A DNA stretch of 13,235 nt from Candidatus Nealsonbacteria bacterium RIFCSPHIGHO2_02_FULL_43_13 (GCA_001819295.1 MHMD01000025.1:4203-17437); one strand, 5' to 3'. Positions 1 through 7,297 are shown, numbered from the stretch's first letter. Made by a program: numbers and translations. The notes: generated by a model from the sequence alone, not told the origin.

Positions 1-195
1 TAGCCCTCGTAATTTTCTCCCTAAATGTTCCTTTCTGGCTTTTTTCATCTTGCTAATAAACTTCTTATTGTGAACCAATATAAAATCCTCAAATTCGTCA
101 CTGAATTTCTCCATTCTCTGATAAGCATCAATAAATGACTCAAAAACTCTTTGAGGCACTGAAACAGTTTTTAGTTGTTTATTATTGTAGTCCAT
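1..195 (-). CDS. Small hypothetical protein, possibly an antitoxin (3' end cut by window edge)
   Basis: An ATG at 195 opens a frame of 65 codons that runs off the left edge. The protein begins MDYNNKQLKTVSVPQRVF and is short, helical and highly charged, with a basic end (KMKKARKEHLGRKLRGL). There is no membrane segment or signal peptide. The 'KARKEHLxGxxxxL' style of tail resembles small antitoxins that precede RelE-type toxins in CPR genomes, but the partner gene would lie outside the window, so this is only a suggestion. The start is supported by a promoter-like pair (TTGATT at 225-230, TAGGAT at 202-207) whose transcript would begin at or next to the ATG, and no Shine-Dalgarno is present. 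Confidence is good that it is a gene and low for any function. Confidence 0.6.
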   Translation of the reverse strand, partial: MDYNNKQLKTVSVPQRVFESFIDAYQRMEKFSDEFEDFILVHNKKFISKMKKARKEHLGRKLRGL

Positions 196-201
196 ATTTA
201 T

Positions 202-230
202 ATCCTACCACAAAATTCCAAAGTAATCAA
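202..230 (-). promoter_or_regulatory. Candidate sigma70-type promoter for the left-edge gene, leaderless
   Basis: On the minus strand, TTGATT (225-230) and TAGGAT (202-207) are separated by 17 bases. The -10 element ends six bases before the ATG at 195, so transcription would start at about the A of the start codon. Confidence 0.45.
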
Positions 231-277
231 GAAAATGTCGTGGTTCAATACCTTGCGGCCACTCTCCTAATTTAAAT

Positions 278-300
278 TGTTGGATTTACGAAATCCAACA
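278..300. repeat. Perfect 10-base inverted repeat (hairpin) in the intergenic gap
   Basis: TGTTGGATTT (278-287) and AAATCCAACA (291-300) are exact reverse complements around a three-base loop. The hairpin follows the htrA stop by about 30 bases on the htrA transcript, but no T-run follows on either strand, so it is not a standard terminator. It may be an mRNA 3'-end stabiliser or a dispersed palindromic element. Confidence 0.6.
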
Positions 301-306
301 TTGAGG

Positions 307-331
307 TTGTTCGGAGTGGAGCCTCGAACAA
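307..331. repeat. Hairpin directly after the htrA stop codon
   Basis: TTGTTCG (307-313) pairs with CGAACAA (325-331) around an 11-base loop. It abuts the htrA stop codon (332-334 on the minus strand). No T-run follows, so intrinsic termination is weakly supported. Together with the 278-300 hairpin it forms a tandem two-hairpin unit. Confidence 0.5.
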
Positions 332-1591
332 TTATTCTTCGCGTGAACCCAAGGTAGCTTCAAGCGTCATTTCTGTTTTGTCGCGCATAATCTTCAAAGT
401 GACCTTATCGCCGGGATGGTATTTCTGGAGAAGCTTGGATAGGGAATTGTCCGCGTTAATTTTTTCGCCGTTAATCTCTAAAATAAGATCGTCTCTTTCA
501 AGGCCGGCGGTTTGAGCTGCGCTGCCTGAAGCTACGGCCCCATCGGTTTTGTCTCCGGAAGCGTTCCTTCCCACCCAAGCGCCGTAATCAACCGGCAAGT
601 CGAATTTTTCTTGGAGATTAGCAGTAATCAAAGCGTAATAAACGCCGAGGTACGGATAAACTATCTTGCCCGAAAAATTAACCTGATCAATATCTCTCTT
701 GGCTTTATTGACCGGAATGGCGAAGCCGATGCTTTGAGCGTCAAGCACGGTTGCGGTATTAATGCCAATCACCTCTCCCTTCAAATTTAATAACGGTCCC
801 CCGGAATTTCCCTTATTAATGGCGGCATCGGTCTGGATAACGTCTTCGATCGTTTCCACGAAATCACCGGAGGAGGCGGTAATTGTCCGCCCCAATCCCG
901 AAACTACGCCTACGGACACGGTATTTCTAAACTCTCCCAAAGCATTGCCGATAGCAATAACCGTTTGGCCGATCTGCAATTTATCGGAATCGCCCAATTT
1001 CACTGTCGGGAAATCTTTTTGAGCCAAAGCGCCGTTAGCATCAATAGTTTTTTCGGTTTCAATTTTTAAAACAGCTAAATCCTGCAAAGGATCTCTGGCT
1101 AAAACTTTCGCTGAAAATTTCCGCCCGTCGTTGGTAAAAACCGTGTAGTCGGCCGCCTCGTCCAAAACCACGTGCTTGTTGGTTAAAACCGTGCCGTCTC
1201 CAGAAACGATAAAACCGGTGCCTGAGCCGATATCCTGTCTTTGAGTCCCTTTTTGGCGATATTGATAAGAAAAAGGATTGAGGTAATATTGCTCATAAAC
1301 CGGCAAGTCCTTAGAAATGACGATATTAACAACAGCCGGCGAAACATCATTGACCGCCTTAATAATAGCTTCTTCTTGGGTTGTTTGGGGAACATATTGT
1401 TTCTCGATTATCTTCTCCAGGCCGGGCACATTCGAAAGATAACTCTTAAGCTCAAAATAGAAAAGCGAACCGGAAAAAGCCCCGGCTAAAAATCCGAAAA
1501 AAGAAGCAAGTAAAATAGTTATAATTATCGGCTTCGGTTTGAAAGAATTTGTCCATTTAAAATTAAATGGCGGCAAATCGTAAAGCGACAT
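332..1591 (-). CDS. htrA: HtrA/DegP-family membrane-anchored serine protease with PDZ domain
   Basis: The 419-residue protein starts with a short cytoplasmic segment and one hydrophobic anchor (about residues 21-46, PIIITILLASFFGFLAG), so the protease should face outside the membrane. The trypsin-like domain spans about 70-300 and carries the full triad: His140 (TNKHVV), Asp171 (DLAVLKIE) and Ser263 (GNSGGPLL). One PDZ domain follows (about 313-415, with YLGV and the AAQTAGLERDDLI segment), which usually binds exposed C-termini of damaged proteins. One PDZ is typical of DegS/HtrA-like forms rather than two-PDZ DegP. The family degrades misfolded envelope proteins. The ATG at 1591 lies five bases after the iscU stop, so it is probably the last gene of the iscS-iscU-htrA unit. 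No Shine-Dalgarno is visible. Family assignment is secure; the physiological substrate is unknown. Confidence 0.95.
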   Translation of the reverse strand: MSLYDLPPFNFKWTNSFKPKPIIITILLASFFGFLAGAFSGSLFYFELKSYLSNVPGLEKIIEKQYVPQTTQEEAIIKAVNDVSPAVVNIVISKDLPVYEQYYLNPFSYQYRQKGTQRQDIGSGTGFIVSGDGTVLTNKHVVLDEAADYTVFTNDGRKFSAKVLARDPLQDLAVLKIETEKTIDANGALAQKDFPTVKLGDSDKLQIGQTVIAIGNALGEFRNTVSVGVVSGLGRTITASSGDFVETIEDVIQTDAAINKGNSGGPLLNLKGEVIGINTATVLDAQSIGFAIPVNKAKRDIDQVNFSGKIVYPYLGVYYALITANLQEKFDLPVDYGAWVGRNASGDKTDGAVASGSAAQTAGLERDDLILEINGEKINADNSLSKLLQKYHPGDKVTLKIMRDKTEMTLEATLGSREE

Positions 1592-1596
1592 AAAAT

Positions 1597-1992
1597 TTAC
1601 TTTTTTGATTTTTTGAGATAATCATCGATCGCCGCCTTCAAAGCCGCTTGAGCCAGTTTGGCGCAATGCATTTTGACCGGCGGAATCGGACCGATTTCTT
1701 TAACGATTGTTTCAAAGCCGACTTTTTGGGCTTCTTCAAATGTTTTGCCCTTAACTAAATCGCAAATCATGTCTGAAATGGCAATCGCGTGGCCGCAGCC
1801 TATTGTCTCAAATTTGGCGTCTTTGATTATCTCCCGGCCGTCCTGCTTTGCCACCTTAATGTAAAGATTCATCAAATCGCCGCAACGCAGGTTCTGCGTG
1901 TCGCCGATACCATCCGCATCTTTAATTTTACCGAGATTTCTCGGATGAATAAACCGTTCGAGTATTTTTTTTGTATAATAAGGCTGTTCCAT
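1597..1992 (-). CDS. iscU: IscU/NifU-type iron-sulfur cluster scaffold protein
   Basis: The 131-residue protein is the usual size for a single-domain IscU. The three cluster-ligand cysteines are present: Cys37 in RCGD (with the conserved Asp39), Cys66 in GCGHA and Cys110 in MHCAKLA. An extra Cys77 is also present. IscU receives persulfide sulfur from the cysteine desulfurase and iron, builds a [2Fe-2S] cluster and passes it to client proteins. It starts four bases after the iscS stop, so the enzyme and scaffold are co-transcribed. The second ligand segment reads GCGHAIA where many relatives have GCGSAIA or GCGAAIA, a mild variation that leaves the cysteine intact. The C-terminal LPPVK chaperone-recognition motif of classical IscU appears as PPVKMHC, partly conserved. 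No hscA, hscB or fdx lies next to it, so this is a reduced Fe-S locus. The naming choice between iscU and nifU (U-type) is conventional only. Confidence 0.93.
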   Translation of the reverse strand: MEQPYYTKKILERFIHPRNLGKIKDADGIGDTQNLRCGDLMNLYIKVAKQDGREIIKDAKFETIGCGHAIAISDMICDLVKGKTFEEAQKVGFETIVKEIGPIPPVKMHCAKLAQAALKAAIDDYLKKSKK

Positions 1993-1996
1993 AATA

Positions 1997-3181
1997 TTAC
2001 GAATGATAACCGGAAATCTTTCTTAACCTCTGAATGACCGTCGGTAAAACCTTAAATACCTTTTCGATATCTTGCTGGGTCGTCAATTTGCCTAAGGTCA
2101 ATCTTAAAGAACCGTGAGCCTGCTCTTCCGAAAGACCCATGGCCAAAAGCACATGCGACGGCTCTAAGCTGCCCGAAGAACAGGCTGATCCGGTAGAAGC
2201 GGCGATGCCTTTTTGGTCGAGCATCACGATAATCGCTTCGCCTTCAGCCCCGTCAAAACTAATATTAACATTATTGGCTAATCTCTGGGTTAAAGAGCCG
2301 TTTAATCTGGAGCCCGGAATAATTTTCAAAATGGTTTTGATCAGCTTATCTCTGAATTGCCTGATCTTAATGTTCTGAATTTTTAATTTTGGATTTTGAA
2401 TTTCTTTAATGGCCTGGCCCAAGCCAACGATGCCAGCCACATTTTCCGTTCCCGACCTTAAACCTCTTTCGTGCCCTCCGCCGTAAATCACAGGAGCAAT
2501 CGGCGTACCTTTTTTAACATAAAGAGCGCCGATTCCCTTAGGCCCGTAAATTTTATGGGCGCTCAAAGTTAAAAGATCGACTCCCAACTTTTTAACATCG
2601 CAGTCTAAGAAATTCGCCGCCTGAACCGCATCAGTGTGAAAATAGATTTTGGACATGCGATGTCCACTGGACATCGCATGTCCAATCAGCTCGCCAATCT
2701 CGGCAATCGGCTGAATAGTGCCGACCTCATTGTTGGCATATATAATCGAGACCAGGAGAGTATTCGGCCTCAATGCTTTTTTAAGCTCGGCGATTTCAAC
2801 AACGCCGTCTTTGTTAACGGGCAGATAAGTAATTTCGGCCCCCTGTTTTTCCAATTCGCGGCAAGATTCCAAAACAGCCGGATGCTCAATTTGCGAAGTG
2901 ATGATATGGGGCTTGGTAATCTTCGACGCTTTAACCGTCCCAAAAATTGCGAGATTATCAGCTTCGGTAGCCGATCCCGTAAAAACTATTTCTTCGGATT
3001 CGCAACCCAAAAATTCGGCCACGCTTTGACGGGCGCCGCCAATAGCCATGCTCGCTTTTTGGCCAAAATTATGGATAGAAGACGGATTGCCAAAATCTTT
3101 TTTGAGAAAGACCGACATCGCCCTCGTAACTTTCGGGTCGCAAGGCGTTGTCGCCGCATAATCTAAATAAGTCTTAGGCAT
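1997..3181 (-). CDS. iscS: Cysteine desulfurase (IscS/NifS family)
   Basis: The 394-residue PLP enzyme removes sulfur from cysteine, giving alanine and a protein persulfide for Fe-S assembly and tRNA thiolation. Visible marks are YLDYAATTP at the N-terminus, GNPSSIH, the PLP-stacking His100 (EHPAV), Asp184 and Gln187 (HTDAVQ), the Schiff-base Lys210 (SAHKIYGPKG), RSGTEN, and the catalytic Cys334 in TGSACSSGSLEPSHV. The long SSGS loop form is that of IscS-type group I enzymes. Two in-frame oddities are present: a 33-base palindromic insertion coding residues 167-177 (GHAMSSGHRMS), and an AT-rich stretch coding about 261-270 (IQNPKLKIQN). Both fall in surface connector regions away from the active site, so the enzyme is probably functional. 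It has its own promoter with a very short leader and is followed by iscU and htrA. Confidence 0.96.
   Translation of the reverse strand: MPKTYLDYAATTPCDPKVTRAMSVFLKKDFGNPSSIHNFGQKASMAIGGARQSVAEFLGCESEEIVFTGSATEADNLAIFGTVKASKITKPHIITSQIEHPAVLESCRELEKQGAEITYLPVNKDGVVEIAELKKALRPNTLLVSIIYANNEVGTIQPIAEIGELIGHAMSSGHRMSKIYFHTDAVQAANFLDCDVKKLGVDLLTLSAHKIYGPKGIGALYVKKGTPIAPVIYGGGHERGLRSGTENVAGIVGLGQAIKEIQNPKLKIQNIKIRQFRDKLIKTILKIIPGSRLNGSLTQRLANNVNISFDGAEGEAIIVMLDQKGIAASTGSACSSGSLEPSHVLLAMGLSEEQAHGSLRLTLGKLTTQQDIEKVFKVLPTVIQRLRKISGYHS
2651..2683. repeat. 33-base double palindrome inserted in codon phase inside iscS
   Basis: GGACATGCGATGTCCA (2651-2666) and TGGACATCGCATGTCC (2668-2683) are perfect 16-base reverse complements around a single base. 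Each arm is itself a small hairpin (GGACAT, 3 bases, ATGTCC). The element is exactly 11 codons long and begins and ends on codon boundaries of iscS, coding GHAMSSGHRMS between helix-end IGELI and the conserved KIYFHTDAVQ. It looks like a mobile palindromic element tolerated within a gene, comparable in style to Rickettsia palindromic elements. Confidence 0.85.
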
Positions 3182-3192
3182 AAGTATCTTGT

Positions 3193-3221
3193 ATTATAGT
3201 CGGATTTGCTCTAAATATCAA
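3193..3221 (-). promoter_or_regulatory. Strong sigma70-type promoter for iscS-iscU-htrA with near-leaderless transcript
   Basis: On the minus strand, TTGATA (3216-3221) and TATAAT (3193-3198) are 17 bases apart. The -35 element overlaps the stop codon of the upstream GT2 gene (3218-3220). The transcript should start near 3186, leaving only about five bases before the iscS ATG at 3181, so there is no room for a Shine-Dalgarno. Confidence 0.7.
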
Positions 3222-4783
3222 GGTTTTTGATGCCTTACCTTATCGGTAACCCAAAAACCCATATATTTGCCCAGCATCAGCCTGGTTTGGGCCTCAATGG
3301 CGGGAATGGATCCGAAAATTATCAGAGAAAAAGGCAGGAAAATCCACTGGGAGATCATCAATAGATTCTTACGCTTGTCCGGGGCATGAAGATTGAAACG
3401 AAGCAAAAGAGTGCCGACGAAAACACACACCAAAATTCCGGACAAAGCTATAGTCATCAGTCCTTGGACTGCCTGGGGAAGATTATAAGACAAAAGCGTG
3501 TTATTGAATTCCAGGCCCCCCAGCCAAAGAGGCAGCCACCCTAAAAACAGGAGAAGCAGGGCGTTGGTTCCCCAAGCCCAAAAAGATTCGATCATCAGGA
3601 AAGCATAATTAAATTTTTTATGGAAAGGTATTTTTTTGTTCTTAAGAAATCCGAAGATAAGATAGGAAATGCCCTCCGACCCCCAGGCCCATCTCCGCTG
3701 CTGTTTGTATTGGTTGACGATAGTTTGCCAGATGCTTCCTCCGACGCAAGAGTCCATAGAAACGGGGTAATGAATGGGAATTATTTGATAGTCGCCTTCA
3801 TAAAATAAAAACGCCTTCCAAAACACTCCCGCGTCTTCTGAAACTACGTTAGTCTGCCAAAAATCCATCTCCGCCAATGTTTTAAAGCCCATGGAGTGAG
3901 AAGAATAGGTGGTAATTTTCTCCGGACGCTGCTGCTGCATCATTTGCCAAAAAACATTAGAAGAAGAAACGACCCGGGAAAAAAACGGCGCTTCGTAGAA
4001 ATTATTAAAGTAAAGAGGAATCGGCTGGAAGCTGGATCTTAAGTGATTGGGACTTGTTAAATAGTAATAGGCAAGACAGGAAAAATATTTCGGGTAAACT
4101 TGAGCGTCGACATCGAAAGAAGAAACAATAATGTTTTCGTACGATATTCCCAACGGATCAATGACCTCTTCTTTGGCTCTATTCCCGGCCCAGCTTTCAT
4201 TCGAGCCTTTGCCGGCAATCTCCCCGCTAATGTCTTTGGGGTGCTCTGTAACTAAAAATTTAAAAAACTTATTGCCGTATTCTTTTGAAATGGCCTCGGC
4301 CACTTCTTTGGCGGATTCTCCCGCCCTTTTTTCGGTGGCTAAAACCACGATCATTCTCTCCTTGGGATAATCTGACTCAAGCAACGCCCTGAAAGATTCT
4401 CGGACCAACCCCAAACCCTCCTTATACATGGGAAAAATGATCAAATGATATATTTTGTGCCAATCCTTGCCCGGATCGCCCTTCGCCAACTCATCTAATT
4501 TTTCGATCCAGTTTATTCTTAGATTAGCGCTCATTTTATAGTACGCGGGAATAACGTGCAGGGTAAAATGGAATGTCCTTAAGACCCAATAAACACTGAA
4601 AACCATAATGAAATAGGCTACCCAAACGGGCTTTAACCAAGAAAAAAGGAACATGCCCATTAAGGTTGTCCAAACTAAAGTTCCCGGTAAAATTTCTAGA
4701 AACCGGTAAATAAATCTTTCTTTCGGGTCTTTTAGATCCGCGGCTCGGCCGACTTTAAGATAGTACTTGTCGTCAGGATTCAT
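3218..4783 (-). CDS. Membrane-bound processive-type glycosyltransferase, family 2
   Basis: The protein has 521 residues from the ATG at 4783; a TTG one codon upstream is less likely. Two hydrophobic segments (about 31-50 and 53-74) precede a cytoplasmic GT-A catalytic domain (about 110-370), and three or more membrane segments follow (about 393-423, 437-463, 477-500). Catalytic motifs are clear: DVD at 224-226 (sugar-nucleotide and metal binding), SED at 315-317 (the general base region) and QQRRW at 361-365. The DxD, ED and QxxRW set with flanking membrane helices is that of cellulose, chitin and hyaluronan synthases, which extend and export a polysaccharide. The product cannot be told from sequence; a surface polysaccharide or glycolipid is plausible. 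It ends the long operon and follows an unknown membrane protein by six bases. No PilZ or other regulatory domain is visible. Confidence 0.85.
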   Translation of the reverse strand: MNPDDKYYLKVGRAADLKDPKERFIYRFLEILPGTLVWTTLMGMFLFSWLKPVWVAYFIMVFSVYWVLRTFHFTLHVIPAYYKMSANLRINWIEKLDELAKGDPGKDWHKIYHLIIFPMYKEGLGLVRESFRALLESDYPKERMIVVLATEKRAGESAKEVAEAISKEYGNKFFKFLVTEHPKDISGEIAGKGSNESWAGNRAKEEVIDPLGISYENIIVSSFDVDAQVYPKYFSCLAYYYLTSPNHLRSSFQPIPLYFNNFYEAPFFSRVVSSSNVFWQMMQQQRPEKITTYSSHSMGFKTLAEMDFWQTNVVSEDAGVFWKAFLFYEGDYQIIPIHYPVSMDSCVGGSIWQTIVNQYKQQRRWAWGSEGISYLIFGFLKNKKIPFHKKFNYAFLMIESFWAWGTNALLLLFLGWLPLWLGGLEFNNTLLSYNLPQAVQGLMTIALSGILVCVFVGTLLLRFNLHAPDKRKNLLMISQWIFLPFSLIIFGSIPAIEAQTRLMLGKYMGFWVTDKVRHQKP

Positions 4784-4789
4784 CAATAA

Positions 4790-5377
4790 TTACTTATCGA
4801 TGTTTTTCTTTATTCTAAAAATACCGGCAGCATCAGCGAATAAACCCGTCGCCAGGGTAAAAAACAAAAATAAAACAAAAATTACGAGCCATTCTTTCAA
4901 TAATGTCGCGCTGATTGAAAACTTGATGTAAAACAGGGCGGATATAAGAAAGGCAAACCAATAATCAATCGGCAAATGCAAAAACCATTTTTTGTGCCAC
5001 CAGACTTTTTCTGCCCAAAAATCACGAAAGTCATACCGCGGGTTAACCACGAACCATAAAAAATCCCAAACAACAATTACTAAGAAAAACAGAGAAATAG
5101 TAGTTAGTTCAGAAGACCAATTCCAATTCTGGCCGGCAAAATAGGGATAATGGAAAAATAACAGAACCAAGTTAAAAATCAACACGTGATAGAGAGTAAG
5201 CTCTCTTCCCGACATGATCTTTCGGTAAAAACGGGCGTACCACGCCTCCGGCCGCGGCCGCCAGGTTGGCAATTTGGCCGCCCAGCCGAAGCCCCCCTCT
5301 ATTTGCGTTTCTAGGGACGCTAAAACCAAAGAGAAAAAGCAAAGAAATAATATTTGAGCAATTAAATCAAAATTCAT
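4790..5377 (-). CDS. Conserved-looking integral membrane protein of unknown function
   Basis: I do not recognise a named family. The 195-residue protein has about five hydrophobic segments (roughly 4-22, 62-81, 91-112, 138-156, 161-182). Between them lie aromatic- and charge-rich stretches: GWAAKLPTWR (31-40) in the first long loop, WDFLWFVVNPRYDFRDFW (104-121) and WWHKKWFLHLPIDYW (126-140). The histidine and tryptophan clusters at a membrane interface look like a binding or catalytic site rather than simple packing, but no known motif fits. It starts with ATG six bases after the glycosidase stop and ends six bases before the GT2 start, so it is likely to work with these envelope enzymes, perhaps as a partner subunit of the GT2. 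The gene call is secure; the role is inference from position. Confidence 0.8.
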   Translation of the reverse strand: MNFDLIAQILFLCFFSLVLASLETQIEGGFGWAAKLPTWRPRPEAWYARFYRKIMSGRELTLYHVLIFNLVLLFFHYPYFAGQNWNWSSELTTISLFFLVIVVWDFLWFVVNPRYDFRDFWAEKVWWHKKWFLHLPIDYWFAFLISALFYIKFSISATLLKEWLVIFVLFLFFTLATGLFADAAGIFRIKKNIDK

Positions 5378-5383
5378 AAAGCT

Positions 5384-6376
5384 TTATTTAAATAATTTTT
5401 TTGCTTCGTTCCAAATTTCGGGGTTAGCTTTTGTCTCTTTCAGCCAATACCACCATTCCGCGCCCCATAGATAAAACGTATCAAGGCCTGTGCTTCTGGC
5501 AAATTCAATATTTTCTTGGAAAAACTGTAGATTCATCGTTTTCCCCTGCTCTTCGAGGGAACAATCACGAATCCCCTGCTCGCACCAGGGTTCTGACTGC
5601 AGCTCCCCTCCAATTACTTCCTTGTTGAAAAAATTCTTGATAATTTGGGATTTTCTCCAGTAAAAAACAGGCTTTAGGGGATAAGCAAAATAGGTCCGGA
5701 TTTCTTTAAACCAAACCCTGCGATGCAGCGTAGTGCTCACAATGTCTCCAAGTTTGGCCGCGGTAATCCAAAAAGAAAACTCGCCAGTATCAGAAACAAT
5801 CACGGGCCTTGAAGCATCCAATGATTTTGCCAAAGCTATCTCTTTTTTTAAGAACTCCTTGTCGGTCCAGGGACATTCCCCAAAAGGAAAGAAGGGTTCG
5901 TTTTCCACCTGCCAAGCCCAAATATTTTCCGAATCACGGTACCGCAAAACGATTTCTTTGAGAAGATTAAGAACTTTTTCCTGCTGCTCCGATTTTTTCA
6001 AGCCTTGGGCCCAATCAGGAATGCGGCACTCCGGCCAGCGGCCGGTCTTTATCCCCATCACTAAAAAAACGGACGCCCCTTTTTCTTCAGCTATCCTAAT
6101 TTGCCAATCCAGATCGTTAAAATTATATTTCCTTTCCTGGGGTTCAATTAAATCCCATTGGCTGGTTATTTTTATCTTTTTTGCTCCTAGGTCGTCAATC
6201 AGAGCCAGATAAGTTTTTTGCCAATCCAAGCCCAGATATTCGGCGTGCCGCTGGGAAAAATTAACTCCCCAGGCGATTTTTTCTGCCCTGGGCGCCGATC
6301 CAATGAAAAAATAACCGACGAGAATCAAGAATAAAACGGCCAGTCCGAGTAAAATTTTCTTTATATTTTTTTTCAT
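5384..6376 (-). CDS. Membrane-anchored glycoside hydrolase, clan GH-A-like (TIM barrel)
   Basis: The 330-residue protein has a lysine-rich start and one hydrophobic segment (about 8-26), a signal anchor or uncleaved signal peptide that would place the enzyme outside the membrane. No lipobox cysteine is seen. The rest resembles clan GH-A barrels (GH5, GH39, GH42-type): SQWDLIEP with NFNDLDWQI early on, the acid/base glutamate Glu160 in QVENEPFF, and a later GGELQSEPW segment whose Glu258 (or Glu262) is the probable nucleophile. Such enzymes cut beta-linked glycans with retention of configuration. It directly follows the EamA gene (TAAATG junction) and precedes the unknown membrane protein. A glycosidase next to a synthase is common in polysaccharide export loci, where it trims or releases the product; that role is inferred. 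Exact GH family and substrate cannot be given. Confidence 0.75.
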   Translation of the reverse strand: MKKNIKKILLGLAVLFLILVGYFFIGSAPRAEKIAWGVNFSQRHAEYLGLDWQKTYLALIDDLGAKKIKITSQWDLIEPQERKYNFNDLDWQIRIAEEKGASVFLVMGIKTGRWPECRIPDWAQGLKKSEQQEKVLNLLKEIVLRYRDSENIWAWQVENEPFFPFGECPWTDKEFLKKEIALAKSLDASRPVIVSDTGEFSFWITAAKLGDIVSTTLHRRVWFKEIRTYFAYPLKPVFYWRKSQIIKNFFNKEVIGGELQSEPWCEQGIRDCSLEEQGKTMNLQFFQENIEFARSTGLDTFYLWGAEWWYWLKETKANPEIWNEAKKLFK

Positions 6377-7297
6377 TTAAAGATTGAGGGCTAAAATTGC
6401 CAATCCGCCGCCGATAATCAAGATAGCGATAACTTTTTGGAAGATTATTTCTCTTGAAATTTCTTCTTTAAAGAGCCTTGGGAGCTTCAGGGAAAAAAAG
6501 ATAGTTAAAATCAGCAAAAAGGCGTATTGCACCCCCTGCAGAGCATTAATAAAGGCGACATAGGCCAGGGGAGCCAAGGCAATCGCCCAATTTTGTAGAA
6601 TATTTCCGCCGGCCCCCGCCCCCTGATTGAGAAGAAATACGACTGTTGTTTTTTTGCGAGCGACGGCTTCTTTTTTCTTAAAGACCTCGGCTAAAATTTC
6701 TTTCCCAAAAAGAAAAAGAAAAAACATGCTGGCCAGAAAACTTCCCGCCTTTATCCAAATAAAACCCGACCAAAATGTCTGCTCCAAATAAACGTATTTT
6801 GCCGAAACAAAAGAAAGCGCAATAAGAACGGCCGCTATCAGGGATATTTTTATGCTGGCCCAGGACAATTTCTGGGATCGCTCCCAGGTAAGCAGGACCG
6901 AACCAGCCACCAGCAGCAGGAACGCCAGAAAATCTTTAAGGGCTATGGCCTCCTGACCGCCAGAAAAAATAAAAATAAATAAAAAGCTGAAAATGGGTAC
7001 CAGGCCGCCCACGGCCGGCACGATCCTTGAAGGTTCAAAAAGATGCAGTCCCTTGAAAAACCAATAAAGACCAAAAACAAAAAGAGCTCCCGAAGCCAGG
7101 GCTAAAAAAATCTGAAAAGGACCGGGAATCACAAAACCGGTAAGGGGAATGAGAAACAAGGCAAAAATCTGGAGCGTTCCTATGTAAAAAATATAGGTTT
7201 TGGGGCTGGGAATGGGGCCGACCAAAAGCCATTTATCGGTCAGGGAAACAACCGCCAAAATTAAATAAGCAGAAACGGCGGCAATCAACCAAAGCAT
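6377..7297 (-). CDS. EamA/DMT-superfamily membrane transporter
   Basis: The 306-residue protein consists of about ten hydrophobic segments in two similar halves (about 1-140 and 150-306), the layout of EamA-type drug/metabolite transporters. Short connectors and a basic loop near 200-217 (KEILAEVFKKKEAVARKK) separate the segments. The second half contains GAGAGGNILQNWAIALAPLAYVAFINAL, matching the small-residue-rich helix typical of this fold. Family members export or exchange small metabolites, and some related small proteins flip lipid-linked sugars. Its start overlaps the end of the GT-B gene by 13 bases and its stop touches the glycosidase start, so it is tightly tied to the envelope cassette. 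It could move a lipid-linked intermediate or a sugar donor, but the sequence does not show the substrate. Confidence 0.8.
   Translation of the reverse strand: MLWLIAAVSAYLILAVVSLTDKWLLVGPIPSPKTYIFYIGTLQIFALFLIPLTGFVIPGPFQIFLALASGALFVFGLYWFFKGLHLFEPSRIVPAVGGLVPIFSFLFIFIFSGGQEAIALKDFLAFLLLVAGSVLLTWERSQKLSWASIKISLIAAVLIALSFVSAKYVYLEQTFWSGFIWIKAGSFLASMFFLFLFGKEILAEVFKKKEAVARKKTTVVFLLNQGAGAGGNILQNWAIALAPLAYVAFINALQGVQYAFLLILTIFFSLKLPRLFKEEISREIIFQKVIAILIIGGGLAILALNL

Noticed and set aside
278..331. Intrinsic terminator of htrA
   Set aside because: Neither hairpin is followed by a T-run on the transcribed strand.
2636..3166. Plus-strand open frame of 176 codons opposite iscS
   Set aside because: It is antisense to a clearly conserved enzyme, has no promoter or ribosome site, and its GHAMSTGHRMS segment arises only because the insertion is palindromic.
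5733..6212. Plus-strand open frame of 159 codons opposite the glycosidase
   Set aside because: It is antisense to the GH-A gene including its NEP motif region, with no recognisable domain.
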